From Bartonella sp. AU18XJBT (GTDB taxonomy: Bacteria; Pseudomonadota; Alphaproteobacteria; Rhizobiales; Rhizobiaceae): DNA of 64,000 bases. Below, in pieces: positions 9,324 through 19,215 of this stretch. The translations under genes were made by a program, and so were the position numbers. The notes below the pieces were generated by a model that was not told where the DNA came from, made no database searches, and was given only the letters and a program-made list of their open reading frames with translations. The stretch spans positions 124,001 to 188,000 of the forward strand of contig NZ_JAQITE010000001.1 of NCBI RefSeq assembly GCF_028618595.1. Reading direction: 5' to 3'. The first letter of the stretch is position 1. The number at the start of each line of letters is the position of its first letter.

Positions 9324-11108
9324 TTATTTAGCGAGGGGAAGCATAATAGTAAAACGTGCACCAGTTTTACACTTCCCAAGTGTCGGGTCAATAATATTTT
9401 CGGCTGTAATTGTTCCGTTATGAGCCTCGATGATTTGCCGACTAATAGAAAGGCCAAGTCCAGAGTTTTGTCCAAAAGCATCTTCGTTTGGTCGATCTGT
9501 ATAAAAACGCTCAAAAATTCGTTCAATATTTTCTGAACGAATGCCTGGGCCATTATCTTCAATGGTTAAAATAAGGGTTGAAGCATGACTTTTCATAGTA
9601 ATGCAAATTTTGCCACGATTTCGAGGAATAAAAGAACGTGCATTTTCAAGAAGATTTGAAATCACTTGCCCTAAACGGAGTTCATGCCCTAATACAAGAT
9701 AGGCTTTTCCATGAGGACGTGGGACAATATTAAGGCTTATATCAATGGTTTGCGTATTACGATAGACTTCCTGAACAGCATGAACAAGACTTTCCAAAAG
9801 TGGTGTCATATCAACAATCTCTGCGGTTTCTCGTGCAAGCTCTGCATCGAGCCGTGATGCATCAGAAATATCTGTAATCAACCGATCAAGACGGCGCACA
9901 TCATGTTGGATAATTTCAAGCAATTTCTCTTGTGCTTCCTCATTTTTAGCCAGAGGGAGCGTTTCAACAGCACTGCGAAGAGAAGTGAGAGGATTTTTTA
10001 ATTCGTGGCTTACATCAGCAGCAAAGCGTTCAATGGCTTCAATACGCATATAAAGGGCATTGGTCATATCACGAATAGAAGTTGAAAGGTGACCAATTTC
10101 ATCTTCACGCATTGAAAAATCAGGAATTTCTACACGCTGATTATTGCCATTACGCACTCGATTAGCCGAGGCAGATAATTTACTTAGTGGATGGGCAATC
10201 GTATGGGCCAAAAAGAGAGAAAGAACCAAAAGTACGCTGCCTACAACGGCAAAAACTTTAAAGATAACCAGTCTTTCGCCTTTTACAATGTTATCAATAT
10301 CGGAACCAGTGGTTGAAAGAAGAAGAGCTCCAACCACTGCACGATAGCGTTGAACAGGAACGGCAACAGAAACAATTAATTGACCTTGCCTGTTGCGTCT
10401 TTTAGCCGTAGCAAGAGATCCGTTTAATGCGCGGTATACTTCTGGATAAGCAATACCACTGATTTTGGTTTGTTCTCTGTCAAGAGCAATACCTTTGCCA
10501 TAAAATGCGCTTGAATACCATGAAGTAAGGCGATCCCACATGTTTTGTTCTGTTTTAAGTGGGGGTAAATCATAACTAAAAACTTCTCCACTAGAATAAA
10601 GAACGCGCGAATCAAGAAGGAGAGTAGCATCACGATCATAGATACGTGCTCTTGTCGTTTTAGGTGTGATGAGACGCCGTAAAAGAGGGGCAACTTGCTC
10701 AGGGTTAATAGGGAAATCCCAAGAATCGGTTGATTGAGGGGCGGGTGTAATGCTTTCACCAGTCTGTAATTCTAAAAGTTTTTGGGGGTCAATGAGGATA
10801 GAATTTGTATCTACTGTTGCAGAAGCAGCAATAGCCCCAGCAATAATTTTTCCTTGGGTACATAAACTTTTAATTTTTGCTTCAATTAAACCATCACGAA
10901 ATTGGTTAAGGTATAAAATGCCTGTAACTAAAACGGCAAGAGCAGCAATGTTTAATATAACAATGCGACGTGTGAGGCTGGAAAAAAGCAATTGTCTAAA
11001 GAGACGTTGTGTTCGAAAATGCAAACGAGCAAACATAAGAAATGGTGTTGAAGATGTACCATTAACGGTTGTTTTTTGTAAAGCTTCCAGTTGAGAATTG
11101 TCTGTCAT
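9324..11108 (-). CDS. batS: Sensor histidine kinase BatS (ChvG/ExoS family)
   Basis: 594 residues. Membrane sensor kinase: TM1 about 47-67, a periplasmic sensor of roughly 210 residues, TM2 about 281-301, HAMP (about 302-355), HisKA with the phosphorylated H368 in FAADVSHELKNPLTSL, and HATPase_c with NLLENA, DNGPGI and GLGLSISRQI. ChvG-type kinases respond to acid/host pH and in Bartonella the BatR/BatS pair controls virulence genes (established for the genus). It lies 39 bp after batR and upstream of hprK. All catalytic boxes are intact. Confidence 0.94.
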   Translation of the reverse strand: MTDNSQLEALQKTTVNGTSSTPFLMFARLHFRTQRLFRQLLFSSLTRRIVILNIAALAVLVTGILYLNQFRDGLIEAKIKSLCTQGKIIAGAIAASATVDTNSILIDPQKLLELQTGESITPAPQSTDSWDFPINPEQVAPLLRRLITPKTTRARIYDRDATLLLDSRVLYSSGEVFSYDLPPLKTEQNMWDRLTSWYSSAFYGKGIALDREQTKISGIAYPEVYRALNGSLATAKRRNRQGQLIVSVAVPVQRYRAVVGALLLSTTGSDIDNIVKGERLVIFKVFAVVGSVLLVLSLFLAHTIAHPLSKLSASANRVRNGNNQRVEIPDFSMREDEIGHLSTSIRDMTNALYMRIEAIERFAADVSHELKNPLTSLRSAVETLPLAKNEEAQEKLLEIIQHDVRRLDRLITDISDASRLDAELARETAEIVDMTPLLESLVHAVQEVYRNTQTIDISLNIVPRPHGKAYLVLGHELRLGQVISNLLENARSFIPRNRGKICITMKSHASTLILTIEDNGPGIRSENIERIFERFYTDRPNEDAFGQNSGLGLSISRQIIEAHNGTITAENIIDPTLGKCKTGARFTIMLPLAK

Positions 11109-11147
11109 CGATTTGATTGCCGTTCAAATTTTTGCGACAAAGTAGTT

Positions 11148-11870
11148 TTACACCTCGTGGAAACGATAACCTACACCATAAAGTGTTTCAATCATTGCAA
11201 AATCATCATCCACTTGTTTAAACTTTTTACGCAGACGTTTAATGTGACTATCAATGGTGCGATCATCTACGTAGACTTGATCACTATAGGCGGCATCCAT
11301 TAAAGCATCACGACTTTTTACAACTCCTGGTCTTTGTGCTAAGGTTTGCAGAATCAAAAATTCCGTAACAGTTAAAATAACAGGTTTATCTTTCCATGTA
11401 CAGGTGTGGCGTTCTTGATCCATCACAAGATCTCCACGTTTGAGAGAAGAGGTGGAAGAAGTTCCTGTAGAAAGCGGTTGGTTACGTGCATTAGAACGGC
11501 GCAAAATGGCTTTCACGCGTTCAATAAGAAGACGTTGGGAGAAAGGTTTAGTAATAAAATCATCAGCCCCCATTTTGAGACCAAATAATTCATCAATTTC
11601 ATCATCTTTAGAGGTAAGAAAAATAACTGGAAGATCAGACTTTTGACGCAAACGACGCAAGAGTTCCATCCCATCCATTCGGGGCATTTTAATATCAAAA
11701 ATAGCTAAGTGTGGAGGGTGAAGTGTGAGACCCTTGAGTGCAGATGCTCCATCTGTATAGCTTTCAACCCGATATCCTTCTGTCTCAAGCGCAAAAGATA
11801 AAGACGTCAAAATATTGCGATCATCATCAACAAGTACAATCGTTTGCGTGATTGTTGGTGTATCTTTCAT
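11148..11870 (-). CDS. batR: Response regulator BatR (ChvI family)
   Basis: 240 residues. OmpR/PhoB-type regulator. The receiver domain has the acidic pocket VDDD (14-17), phosphoacceptor D59 in [12 protein letters not shown], and a KPFS motif; the C-terminal winged helix contains [15 protein letters not shown] and [19 protein letters not shown]. It is the first gene of the leftward cluster batR-batS-hprK-EIIA-HPr. It probably acts on envelope and virulence genes; targets cannot be read from this window. A DnaA-box-like 9-mer lies 36 bp upstream of its start. Confidence 0.95.
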   Translation of the reverse strand: MKDTPTITQTIVLVDDDRNILTSLSFALETEGYRVESYTDGASALKGLTLHPPHLAIFDIKMPRMDGMELLRRLRQKSDLPVIFLTSKDDEIDELFGLKMGADDFITKPFSQRLLIERVKAILRRSNARNQPLSTGTSSTSSLKRGDLVMDQERHTCTWKDKPVILTVTEFLILQTLAQRPGVVKSRDALMDAAYSDQVYVDDRTIDSHIKRLRKKFKQVDDDFAMIETLYGVGYRFHEV

Positions 11871-12256
11871 GGTTTCTTAGACCTTTCTATTGCTGTGGTA
11901 GCAAATTATCCACACTTATTTATATGGGAGTTCATATTTTTTTTGCAAAACAAATATGATACAAATTGTAGTGAAGAAAAAAACCTTTTGTCATTACTGT
12001 AAAATCTTGTTTTGCTTCCATAATTTATAATGTTTCTACGTCTATTAAGATCCCTTCGTTTGAGAGAAAATTTTCATAAAGGCTTTTTTTATCAAAGTTT
12101 ATTACAAAGTTTATTATTGTATTTGTTCCATAATTGAACAGGTATAGTTTTGATTATTGAAGTTTAGAAAATCTGCCTATGTGTTTTAAGAGCAAAGAAA
12201 AGAATGTGGCAACATATGCACAAAAATTTGTTTCTGCTACACGAAAGGAGGTCGTA
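11871..12256. other. Divergent intergenic region batR / BON-LysM gene
   Basis: 386 bp, AT-rich, expected to hold both divergent promoters. A perfect DnaA-box 9-mer TTATCCACA is at 11906-11914; no second box was seen. A codon-rich extension upstream of 12257 (from 12179) lacks an SD and is not taken as coding. Confidence 0.6.
11906..11914 (+). promoter_or_regulatory. Isolated DnaA-box 9-mer upstream of batR
   Basis: TTATCCACA, an exact consensus DnaA box, 36 bp before the batR start codon on the opposite strand. A single box may be chance; no cluster or AT-rich unwinding region of an origin accompanies it. Confidence 0.3.
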
Positions 12257-12712
12257 ATGGGATTTTTTAATTTTATTAAAACTGTAGGGGAAAAGTTAGG
12301 TATTGGAGACCATGAACCAAAAGAAAAAGATTTTAAGAGAGCATTTGATCATTTTCAATTCGGTACAGAAAAAGTAAATATTCAAGTTGAAGACGGTAAA
12401 GCTATTTTAAGCGGTGAAGTTCCAGACATGGAAACACTTGAAAAAGCACTGCTGGTTGTTGGCAATTCACAAGGTATCTCTTCTGTAGATGTTGATCAAT
12501 TAAAGGTTATAGATACAACGCCTAGAAAACCTTCTCGCTTTTATGAGGTTAAATCTGGTGATAATCTTTGGAAAATTGCTGAAGACGTCTATGGAAAAGG
12601 ACAAGGTGATAAAAATACATTTATTTTTGAAGCCAATAAACCAATGCTAAAATCTCCCGATAAAATTTATCCTGGACAAGTTTTACGTATTCCTGAAATT
12701 GACCATAGTTAA
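12257..12712 (+). CDS. kbp: BON-LysM protein, Kbp/YgaU type (potassium binding)
   Basis: 151 residues from the ATG at 12257, chosen because it has a textbook SD (AAAGGAGG, 7 bp spacing); a longer frame from 12179 has none. The N-terminus MGFFNFIKTVGEKLG, a BON domain (about 40-85, VEDGKAILSGEV) and a C-terminal LysM domain (about 98-147, YEVKSGDNLWKIAEDVYGKG) match the E. coli K+-binding protein Kbp/YgaU in architecture, length and the ending FEANKPMLKSPDKIYPGQVLRIP. No signal peptide is visible, so it is probably cytoplasmic. It stands alone, convergent with the copper chaperone gene. Confidence 0.88.
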   Translation: MGFFNFIKTVGEKLGIGDHEPKEKDFKRAFDHFQFGTEKVNIQVEDGKAILSGEVPDMETLEKALLVVGNSQGISSVDVDQLKVIDTTPRKPSRFYEVKSGDNLWKIAEDVYGKGQGDKNTFIFEANKPMLKSPDKIYPGQVLRIPEIDHS

Positions 12713-12754
12713 TTCATCAAAGGGGATACTTTTTACTGATGGCATTAAACAAAA

Positions 12755-12795
12755 AATGAAGAAGCGTAAAAAAATTCATGCTTCTTCATTTTATA
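12755..12795 (+). terminator. Bidirectional intrinsic terminator
   Basis: Perfect 11-bp stem AATGAAGAAGC/GCTTCTTCATT (12755-12765 with 12780-12790), 14-nt loop. It is followed by TTAT on the plus strand and a TTTTTTG run on the minus strand. It lies between the convergent kbp and copper-chaperone genes and can serve both. Confidence 0.85.
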
Positions 12796-12820
12796 AGTGT
12801 GTATTTATAATAAAAGGAGC

Positions 12821-13375
12821 TTAGTGAACAGGAGAGGATTTAGAAGGTGATGGTGCTTGCATAGCGTTTACAGAGAAATCAACATCTATCGTTCCTGCTT
12901 TCTCAAATGTCAATTTTGCGCTAATTTTATCCCCTAACTTGAATGGTTGTGAAAGCCCCATAAACATAATATGATCACCACCAGGCTTAAGCGTGATTTC
13001 GCCATTTCCCGGAATTTCAATGCCATTGTGCATTTTTTCCATTTTCATAATATCATTAACGACGGCCATAGAGTGTATCTCTGTTGTTTTTACTCCGTTT
13101 GTGGAAATAGAAACCAAACGGTCTGGGGTATTACTGTGATTAATAATGTAGAGATAACCGCTACCAACTCTTATACCTCTAGGTGTTTCGCGTGTCCAAG
13201 GATTGAGAATTTCTATGTCGCCAAGTTTATATTGTTGAGCATCTGCTGGCAGGGTTATACCAGCAAAGAGAAGAGCACACACGATATTTATGATAGCCTT
13301 TTTGTATGGATATTGCGTATGTCTTATATTCTTAAAGATGAGATTTGTTATTTTCTTAATAATAGATGTCATCAT
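12821..13375 (-). CDS. Periplasmic copper chaperone, PCu(A)C family
   Basis: 184 residues from the ATG at 13375, preferred over an upstream ATG at 13402 because GGAGGG lies 7 bp before it. A hydrophobic segment ending in LFAGITLPADAQQ (about residues 30-46) is a Sec signal sequence, preceded by an unusually long basic stretch. The mature domain (DUF461/PCu(A)C) shows the HxM...M...HxM-type Cu(I) ligands: EIHSM, a Met-rich IMKMEKM segment, and GGDHIMFMGL. It probably delivers copper to cytochrome oxidase. No Sco or cox gene is adjacent. The C-terminal tail rich in Pro/Ser ends in His. Confidence 0.87.
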   Translation of the reverse strand: MMTSIIKKITNLIFKNIRHTQYPYKKAIINIVCALLFAGITLPADAQQYKLGDIEILNPWTRETPRGIRVGSGYLYIINHSNTPDRLVSISTNGVKTTEIHSMAVVNDIMKMEKMHNGIEIPGNGEITLKPGGDHIMFMGLSQPFKLGDKISAKLTFEKAGTIDVDFSVNAMQAPSPSKSSPVH

Positions 13376-14163
13376 TGATTTACCCTCCGTCATAAGATTC
13401 ACACTTTGAATATTTTTTTATTTTAGCAGAGCTTTTATTTAAAATAAAAGAAAGAAATGCTAGAATGAAATTGATTTGAATATGAGAATAAAAATCATAG
13501 AATTCCTAGATTTTAAAGGAAGACAGTAAGGTTTACAATGACAACACACCTATCAAGTTTCCCTATTCATCTCATAATAGTATTTGTAAATGGTATAAAA
13601 CTATGATGCACTGCTATTTTACTTAATAAAGATATAATATAGAGCAATTATCAACCACTTTAACCAATTTTTAATATTATGACAGCTCTTGGCATTTTAA
13701 AGCGTTTATACAGAGGCATTTTTATATATTTTCAAGTTCAAAATTATACAGTTAAGAAAAAACGCTGTAGGTGAGTTTAAAGCACAGATTTCAAATAGCC
13801 GCAAACAATGAGACCGTTAGAAGGAGAATTTTTGAAAAGAGATTGATAGATAATACCTTTACTGATATGAGCATTAGATATGATGACTATTTTAGCCAAA
13901 GGAAAATTTGTAATATTTGTGATATAAATTATTTGCCTTTTAAAAAGCTTTTACGTGCGTATCTTTTATTAATGATGAGAAGATCAAGAACGAGAGTGCA
14001 GTCACTCTTTATATTTTTCAATTATAGAAAGATATATTTGTTGAGAATTGCAAGAAAAATATATTATGATCTCAAGTCTCTCATAAATATGGTATTTATG
14101 GGTCATTAGAGCGCCTATTTTAAAATAATTTTTTTATTTTGGAGATGTTTCTCTCATTATTCT
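13376..14163. other. Intergenic region upstream of dnaK
   Basis: No convincing gene. A 112-codon frame at 13771-14109 is basic, lacks an SD and known motifs, and looks accidental. A short stretch at 13670-13730 resembles repeat family B. The dnaK promoter lies at its right end. Confidence 0.6.
13670..13730 (+). repeat. Fragment of repeat family B, copy 2
   Basis: The blocks ATATTATGACAGC, TTGGCATTT and AGAGGCATTTTTA occur in the same order as at 21600-21650 (ATATTACGACAGC, TTGGCATTT, AGAGGCATTTTTA). Only this core of the family is recognisable here. Confidence 0.5.
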
Positions 14164-14195
14164 CTTGTAGCAATAAAAGCCTGTTCTTATATACG
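14164..14195 (+). promoter_or_regulatory. RpoH-type heat-shock promoter of dnaK
   Basis: CTTG (14164-14167), 18-bp spacer, CTTATATACG (14186-14195). This fits the alphaproteobacterial sigma-32 pattern CTTG-N17/18-CYTATNTNNG at every defined position. Transcription would start near 14203, leaving an untranslated leader of about 135 nt before dnaK. Confidence 0.65.
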
Positions 14196-14339
14196 AGGCA
14201 GCAAGGCTTGTTGCGACTTGCAGTTTATTATTATTTTATTGTTGCTTGAAGCAATATACGGGCTTTAGGTGTTATGAGGAGCTATCTTAAAAAGATGCTT
14301 TATGAAGGTTGAGGTAGCTTGCTGAATGGAGATTATAAT

Positions 14340-16232
14340 ATGGCAAAAGTAATTGGTATTGATTTAGGGACAACAAACTCTTGTGTGGCTGTCATGGATG
14401 GCAAAAACGCAAAAGTTATCGAAAACTCAGAAGGAGCACGAACAACACCTTCCGTTGTTGCCTTTACTGATGGGGGGGAGCGGCTTGTTGGGCAGCCTGC
14501 TAAACGGCAGGCAGTGACCAATCCTGAAGGGACAGTTTTTGCAGTTAAACGTTTGATAGGGCGCCGTTTTGATGACCCTATGGTTGAAAAAGACAAAGCA
14601 CTTGTGCCTTATAAAATTGTTAAAGGTGACAATGGTGATGCATGGGTTGAAGAAGCGGGTAAGAAATATTCTCCATCGCAAATTTCAGCTATGATTTTGC
14701 AAAAGATGAAGGAAACAGCAGAATCTTATCTTGGTGAAAAAGTTGAACAAGCCGTTATTACGGTTCCTGCTTATTTTAATGATGCGCAACGTCAAGCGAC
14801 TAAAGATGCGGGTAAAATTGCTGGACTTGAAGTTTTACGTATTATTAATGAGCCAACTGCTGCTGCTTTAGCTTATGGTTTGGACAAAAAAGACGGAAAA
14901 ACAATAGCTGTTTACGATCTTGGTGGTGGTACATTCGATATTTCAGTACTTGAAATTGGAGATGGTGTTTTTGAAGTTAAATCAACCAATGGAGATACGT
15001 TTTTAGGGGGGGAAGACTTTGATATGCGTTTGGTTGGTTATTTTGCAGATGAATTCAAAAAAGAGCAAGGAATTGATCTGAAAAATGATAAACTCGCTTT
15101 ACAGCGCTTAAAAGAAGCGGCAGAAAAAGCAAAAATTGAGCTTTCTTCGTCGCAACAAACAGAAATCAATTTACCATTTATCACGGCAGATCAATCAGGT
15201 CCCAAGCACTTAACAATGAAATTGACTCGGGCAAAATTTGAATCTCTGGTTGACGATTTAGTGCAGCGTACCATTGAGCCTTGTAAAGCTGCGTTGAAAG
15301 ATGCTGGATTAAAAGCTGGTGAGATTGACGAAGTTGTTTTAGTGGGTGGTATGACACGTATGCCCAAGATTCAGCAAGTCGTGCAAAGCTTCTTTGGTAA
15401 GGATCCACACAAAGGCGTTAATCCTGATGAAGTTGTTGCAATGGGTGCTGCCATTCAAGGGGGTGTATTGCAAGGTGATGTCAAAGACGTGTTGCTTCTA
15501 GATGTAACACCTTTATCTTTGGGTATTGAGACCTTGGGTGGGGTTTTCACACGCCTCATTGAGCGCAATACCACTATCCCAACGAAAAAATCGCAAGTTT
15601 TTTCAACAGCTGATGATAATCAGAGTGCTGTAACTATTCGTGTTTTCCAAGGTGAACGGGAAATGGCGAGTGATAATAAGTTATTGGCTCAATTTGATCT
15701 TGTTGGTATTCCTCCAGCACCGCGTGGTATACCTCAAATTGAAGTTACTTTTGATATTGATGCGAATGGTATTGTTAATGTTTCGGCCAAGGACAAGGGA
15801 ACAGGCAAAGAACATCAAATTCGTATTCAGGCATCAGGTGGTTTAAGTGATGCTGATATTGAAAAAATGGTACAGGATGCGGAAGAGCATGCAGCTGAGG
15901 ATAAAAAACGCCGTGAAGGTGTTGAAGCCAGAAATCAAGCGGAAGCTCTTATTCATTCAACTGAGAAGTCACTCAATGAATATGGCGATAAAGTATCAGC
16001 TGAAGAAAAAGGACAGATTGAAACAGCAATATCTGATTTGAAATCTGCGCTTGAAGGCAGTGATACTGAAGAAGTAACAACAAAGATGCAAAAATTAGCT
16101 GAAGTTAGTATGAAGCTTGGACAGGCTATGTATGAAGCTTCACAAGCAGCGAGCGCTGACACTGAAACAGAAGCAAAGAATGATGATGTTGTTGATGCTG
16201 ATTTTGAAGAAGTTAATGATAAGAAGAAATAG
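14340..16232 (+). CDS. dnaK: Molecular chaperone DnaK (Hsp70)
   Basis: 630 residues from the ATG at 14340 (SD TGGAG 10 bp upstream; a longer frame from 14319 adds seven atypical residues). ATP-dependent chaperone. The N-terminal ATPase has [38 protein letters not shown] and [11 protein letters not shown]; the linker is [19 protein letters not shown]; then the substrate-binding domain and an acidic tail ending in [15 protein letters not shown]. All signatures are intact. dnaJ follows after a terminator-like hairpin, so dnaJ is probably partly expressed by read-through. A predicted RpoH promoter lies upstream; no CIRCE is present. Confidence 0.98.
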   Translation: MAKVIGIDLGTTNSCVAVMDGKNAKVIENSEGARTTPSVVAFTDGGERLVGQPAKRQAVTNPEGTVFAVKRLIGRRFDDPMVEKDKALVPYKIVKGDNGDAWVEEAGKKYSPSQISAMILQKMKETAESYLGEKVEQAVITVPAYFNDAQRQATKDAGKIAGLEVLRIINEPTAAALAYGLDKKDGKTIAVYDLGGGTFDISVLEIGDGVFEVKSTNGDTFLGGEDFDMRLVGYFADEFKKEQGIDLKNDKLALQRLKEAAEKAKIELSSSQQTEINLPFITADQSGPKHLTMKLTRAKFESLVDDLVQRTIEPCKAALKDAGLKAGEIDEVVLVGGMTRMPKIQQVVQSFFGKDPHKGVNPDEVVAMGAAIQGGVLQGDVKDVLLLDVTPLSLGIETLGGVFTRLIERNTTIPTKKSQVFSTADDNQSAVTIRVFQGEREMASDNKLLAQFDLVGIPPAPRGIPQIEVTFDIDANGIVNVSAKDKGTGKEHQIRIQASGGLSDADIEKMVQDAEEHAAEDKKRREGVEARNQAEALIHSTEKSLNEYGDKVSAEEKGQIETAISDLKSALEGSDTEEVTTKMQKLAEVSMKLGQAMYEASQAASADTETEAKNDDVVDADFEEVNDKKK

Positions 16233-16262
16233 TGTCGGCATATGTGTTGATTAATTTATAAA

Positions 16263-16298
16263 CCCGGCCTTTGAAATATAAGGCTGGGCTTTATTATT
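16263..16298 (+). terminator. Intrinsic terminator between dnaK and dnaJ
   Basis: 9-bp stem CCCGGCCTT/AAGGCTGGG with one G-T pair (16263-16271 with 16280-16288), 8-nt loop, followed by CTTTATTATTT. Being inside the dnaK-dnaJ unit, it probably lowers dnaJ relative to dnaK. Confidence 0.75.
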
Positions 16299-16386
16299 TG
16301 AGAGAGTTGCAACTTTGTTGCTAAAAATATAAATTAAAAGCAATATTATCCATAAAGATGGATGACAGAAAAATTATCAGGAATAC

Positions 16387-17532
16387 ATGATGAAGGTTGA
16401 CTATTATGAAATTCTTGGCGTGACTCGCGACTGTGATGATAAAAAGTTGAAATCTGCTTTTCGTAAGTTGGCAATGCAATATCATCCTGATCGCAACGCG
16501 GGGGATAAAGAGGCAGAGCGAAAATTCAAAGAAATTGGCGAAGCCTACGAAGTCCTTAAAGATCCCCAAAAACGTGCTGCTTATGATCGATTTGGTCATG
16601 CGGCTTTTGAAAATAGCGGTAGTCAAGGAGGAGCAAATCCCTTTGGAGGTTTTGCTGCTGGTGGTGGATTTGCTGATATTTTTGAGGATTTTTTTGGCGA
16701 AATTATGGGAGGTGCGCACCGTAAGCGTAGTGATGGTCGCGAACGTGGTGCAGATCTGAGTTATAATATGGAAGTGACTTTAGAAGAGGTATTTTCAGGA
16801 AAAACTGCAGAAATTACTATTCCCAATTCTGTTACATGCGATGCTTGTGAGGGATCAGGAGCGAGAAAGGGCTCTAAGCCGCAAGTTTGTGGAACATGTC
16901 ATGGATCTGGTCGTGTGCGTGCTGCACAAGGTTTCTTTTCTATTGAGCGAACATGTCCTTCATGTCATGGACGTGGTGAAACTATTACGGATCCATGTCC
17001 CAAATGTCAGGGGACACGACGCATAGAGAAAAAACGTTCATTGAGCGTGAATGTTCCAGCTGGTATTGAAGATGGAACGCGTATTCGCCTTTCTGGTGAG
17101 GGTGATGCTGGTATTCGTGGTGGCCCCAATGGGGATCTTTATATTTTCCTTTCCGTTAAACCGCATGAGTTTTTTCAGAGAGAAGGAGCAGATCTTCACT
17201 GTCGTGTTCCTATTTCAATGGTAACAGCTGCTTTAGGAGGAGAGTTTGAAGTTTCCGATCTTGATGGTGTTAAAGCGCGTGTTAAGATCCCAGAAGGAAC
17301 GCAAAATGGACGTCAATTCCGCCTTAAAGGCAAGGGTATGCCCATGTTGCGTCGGCAGCAAGCAAGGGGTGACCTTTACATCCATGTCACGATTGAGACA
17401 CCACAGAAATTAACGCAAGAGCAACGTGAACTATTGCAAAAATTTGAAAAACTTTCAAATCATGAGAATTCACCGCAATCACATGGCTTTTTTTCACGTA
17501 TGAAAGAATTTTTTGAAAATATTTCTGGTTAA
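16387..17532 (+). CDS. dnaJ: Molecular chaperone DnaJ (Hsp40)
   Basis: 381 residues. Co-chaperone stimulating DnaK ATPase. J domain (about 1-70) with the HPD tripeptide in QYHPDRN, a Gly/Phe-rich linker (about 76-105), zinc-finger region with four CxxCxGx modules ([32 protein letters not shown]), then the C-terminal substrate-binding domains. The last zinc module ends in Arg where the consensus CxxCxGxG has Gly; all eight Cys are present. Start: either of two adjacent ATGs (16387/16390). It follows dnaK with 154 bp between. Confidence 0.97.
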   Translation: MMKVDYYEILGVTRDCDDKKLKSAFRKLAMQYHPDRNAGDKEAERKFKEIGEAYEVLKDPQKRAAYDRFGHAAFENSGSQGGANPFGGFAAGGGFADIFEDFFGEIMGGAHRKRSDGRERGADLSYNMEVTLEEVFSGKTAEITIPNSVTCDACEGSGARKGSKPQVCGTCHGSGRVRAAQGFFSIERTCPSCHGRGETITDPCPKCQGTRRIEKKRSLSVNVPAGIEDGTRIRLSGEGDAGIRGGPNGDLYIFLSVKPHEFFQREGADLHCRVPISMVTAALGGEFEVSDLDGVKARVKIPEGTQNGRQFRLKGKGMPMLRRQQARGDLYIHVTIETPQKLTQEQRELLQKFEKLSNHENSPQSHGFFSRMKEFFENISG

Positions 17533-19215
17533 AATATATGAATGTTTTCAGAATAGATTAGAAAAAACTTTTGGAAAGTTATTTTAATTTAAGCTTTCTA
17601 TAGTCTTATCATCTTTGAAAAGCATGTTTTTCTTGAAAAGAAAAGAGAGAAACGATTAATTTAGGGTAAGTGCCTGCCGCTGTTAGTTTTTTACATTTCA
17701 CGAGTTTTATGGATAAGTCTTATTTTTGAGTGTCTATGATATTTTAAAAGGGCTTATCCATAAGACGGATGCAATTGAGTGACTGGTTTCCAGTGGCATG
17801 ATAACTTCTTTTATGCATTCAGCATTTTTGTATTTATTGTTTTACTCAAAATCCCTATACTAAAACTGTAAAATAGGTAGTAGCTTACCAAGAAATGCTA
17901 AATAAGCTGTTAGACAATCCATCTTTTTCAAATAAAGCATCAACTTCTTATAAACGATTTTATTTTTGGCATTTTGGTAGTCTTAACTACTATCTCTCTT
18001 TAAAAAGGCAAATAAGGGGTATTTTATTCGGAATAGCTTTTACATGCCTCATACCAGCTTCATTTTCTTTTAGATTACGGATTTTGTTTTGTATTTCTGG
18101 TTCATAAAATACTTCTTCCAGATAATAAAAAACGCTATAACCAGATTTATTTTGTTACAAAGAAATTATGAAATGGGATAATGCATGTTGAATACTAAAG
18201 AAGACATAACAAAATATGTCTTGAGATGCTTGATGCATCTCTCTTTTGGAGAAACAGATTTCATGGAATTCACCTAGTTGAATTTATCGGCATGATAAAA
18301 ATTTGGTGGGGAGAAAGGAGGAGTTACTTTCGAAAAGAAAAAATAAATACAACAAAAAAATGGCACGATATATTTAAAAAACAACACGATATATTGTTGA
18401 AATTGTTAGTAATATGGAAAGAGAAAATTATTTCATAAAATAACATTAAAAGAATTAAAAATTCTAAAAGACATTGAATAATCCAAGCATGTATTGCTAT
18501 GCAGAAAGAAAAACTTAATGACAGATCATGAAAATGAGAAATTTTATAAAATCTTACGAAGAGAGTAATCTAAACAATTAAATGCTTTTACGAAGATGCT
18601 TCTGAAGAGCTATTCGCAATAAAGTCACAATATATGATAATTTTGCAAAGCATTTTTTCGATTTTATGATATAAAAAGATAAATTATTATTATAAATCAA
18701 CTTATTATAATTCTCCATAAGGAGCGTTCAATTGACATTTTCTCATATTTAATGATTGAGAAAAAGTTAAATTTTTAAAACCAAAGTTATAATTTATTGA
18801 GATGAGCTATAAAGCGGTTGAGTGATTTCTTATCTTGGTGATATGTTAATTTTATTATTATAATAAACTTTGTTTTTATCTTACAAAATCAATAGTTGTA
18901 TATATTCCTATTCATTGTTAAGTATCCATAGGCATAAACTAATGAGTTGAATGTACAGCATAGCTTCAAAAGTTGGCTTTTCAATTTTGTATATAAGATC
19001 GTAAAATAATGACGTTTTTTTACACCTATTTTGTTTAATTTTTCGCAGTCAATTTTTAAAGGAAGTTTTTGTATTTCATTTCGCTATTCTTTTTTCATAA
19101 TTTAGAGGAAAATTGATGATTTTCAGAGGGTAGATAGAGTAAAGCTTTGTTTTATTGTTTTCACTTTTCCTAAATTCCATTAGAGATGGTAAAAAGTGAT
19201 GAGGAGGCTCTATTA
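17533..19215. other. Intergenic spacer of 1.7 kb
   Basis: The longest gene-free stretch of the window. Frames of 70 codons at 17895-18107 and 18226-18438 lack SD sequences and motifs. A weak AT-rich terminator-like hairpin (AACTTT/AAAGTT, 17566-17580) follows dnaJ. An 11-bp perfect inverted repeat TTATGGATAAG/CTTATCCATAA lies at 17707-17717 and 17753-17763. In related genomes genes such as engB/yihA usually precede argB; nothing of them is recognised. Confidence 0.6.
17707..17763. repeat. Inverted repeat of 11 bp
   Basis: TTATGGATAAG (17707-17717) and its exact reverse complement CTTATCCATAA (17753-17763) separated by 35 bp, in non-coding DNA. Each arm contains TTATCCATA, one base off a DnaA box. 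Function unknown. Confidence 0.5.

Noticed and set aside
13771-14109. 112-codon plus-strand frame
   Set aside because: No SD, very basic and Ile/Arg/Lys/Tyr-rich composition typical of translated AT-rich spacer, no recognisable family.
17707-17763. Inverted repeat with near-DnaA boxes as a replication origin
   Set aside because: Only two imperfect boxes, no cluster, no AT-rich unwinding array and no origin-associated genes nearby.
17895-18438. Two 70-codon frames in the dnaJ-argB spacer
   Set aside because: No SD, no motif, composition as expected from non-coding AT-rich sequence.
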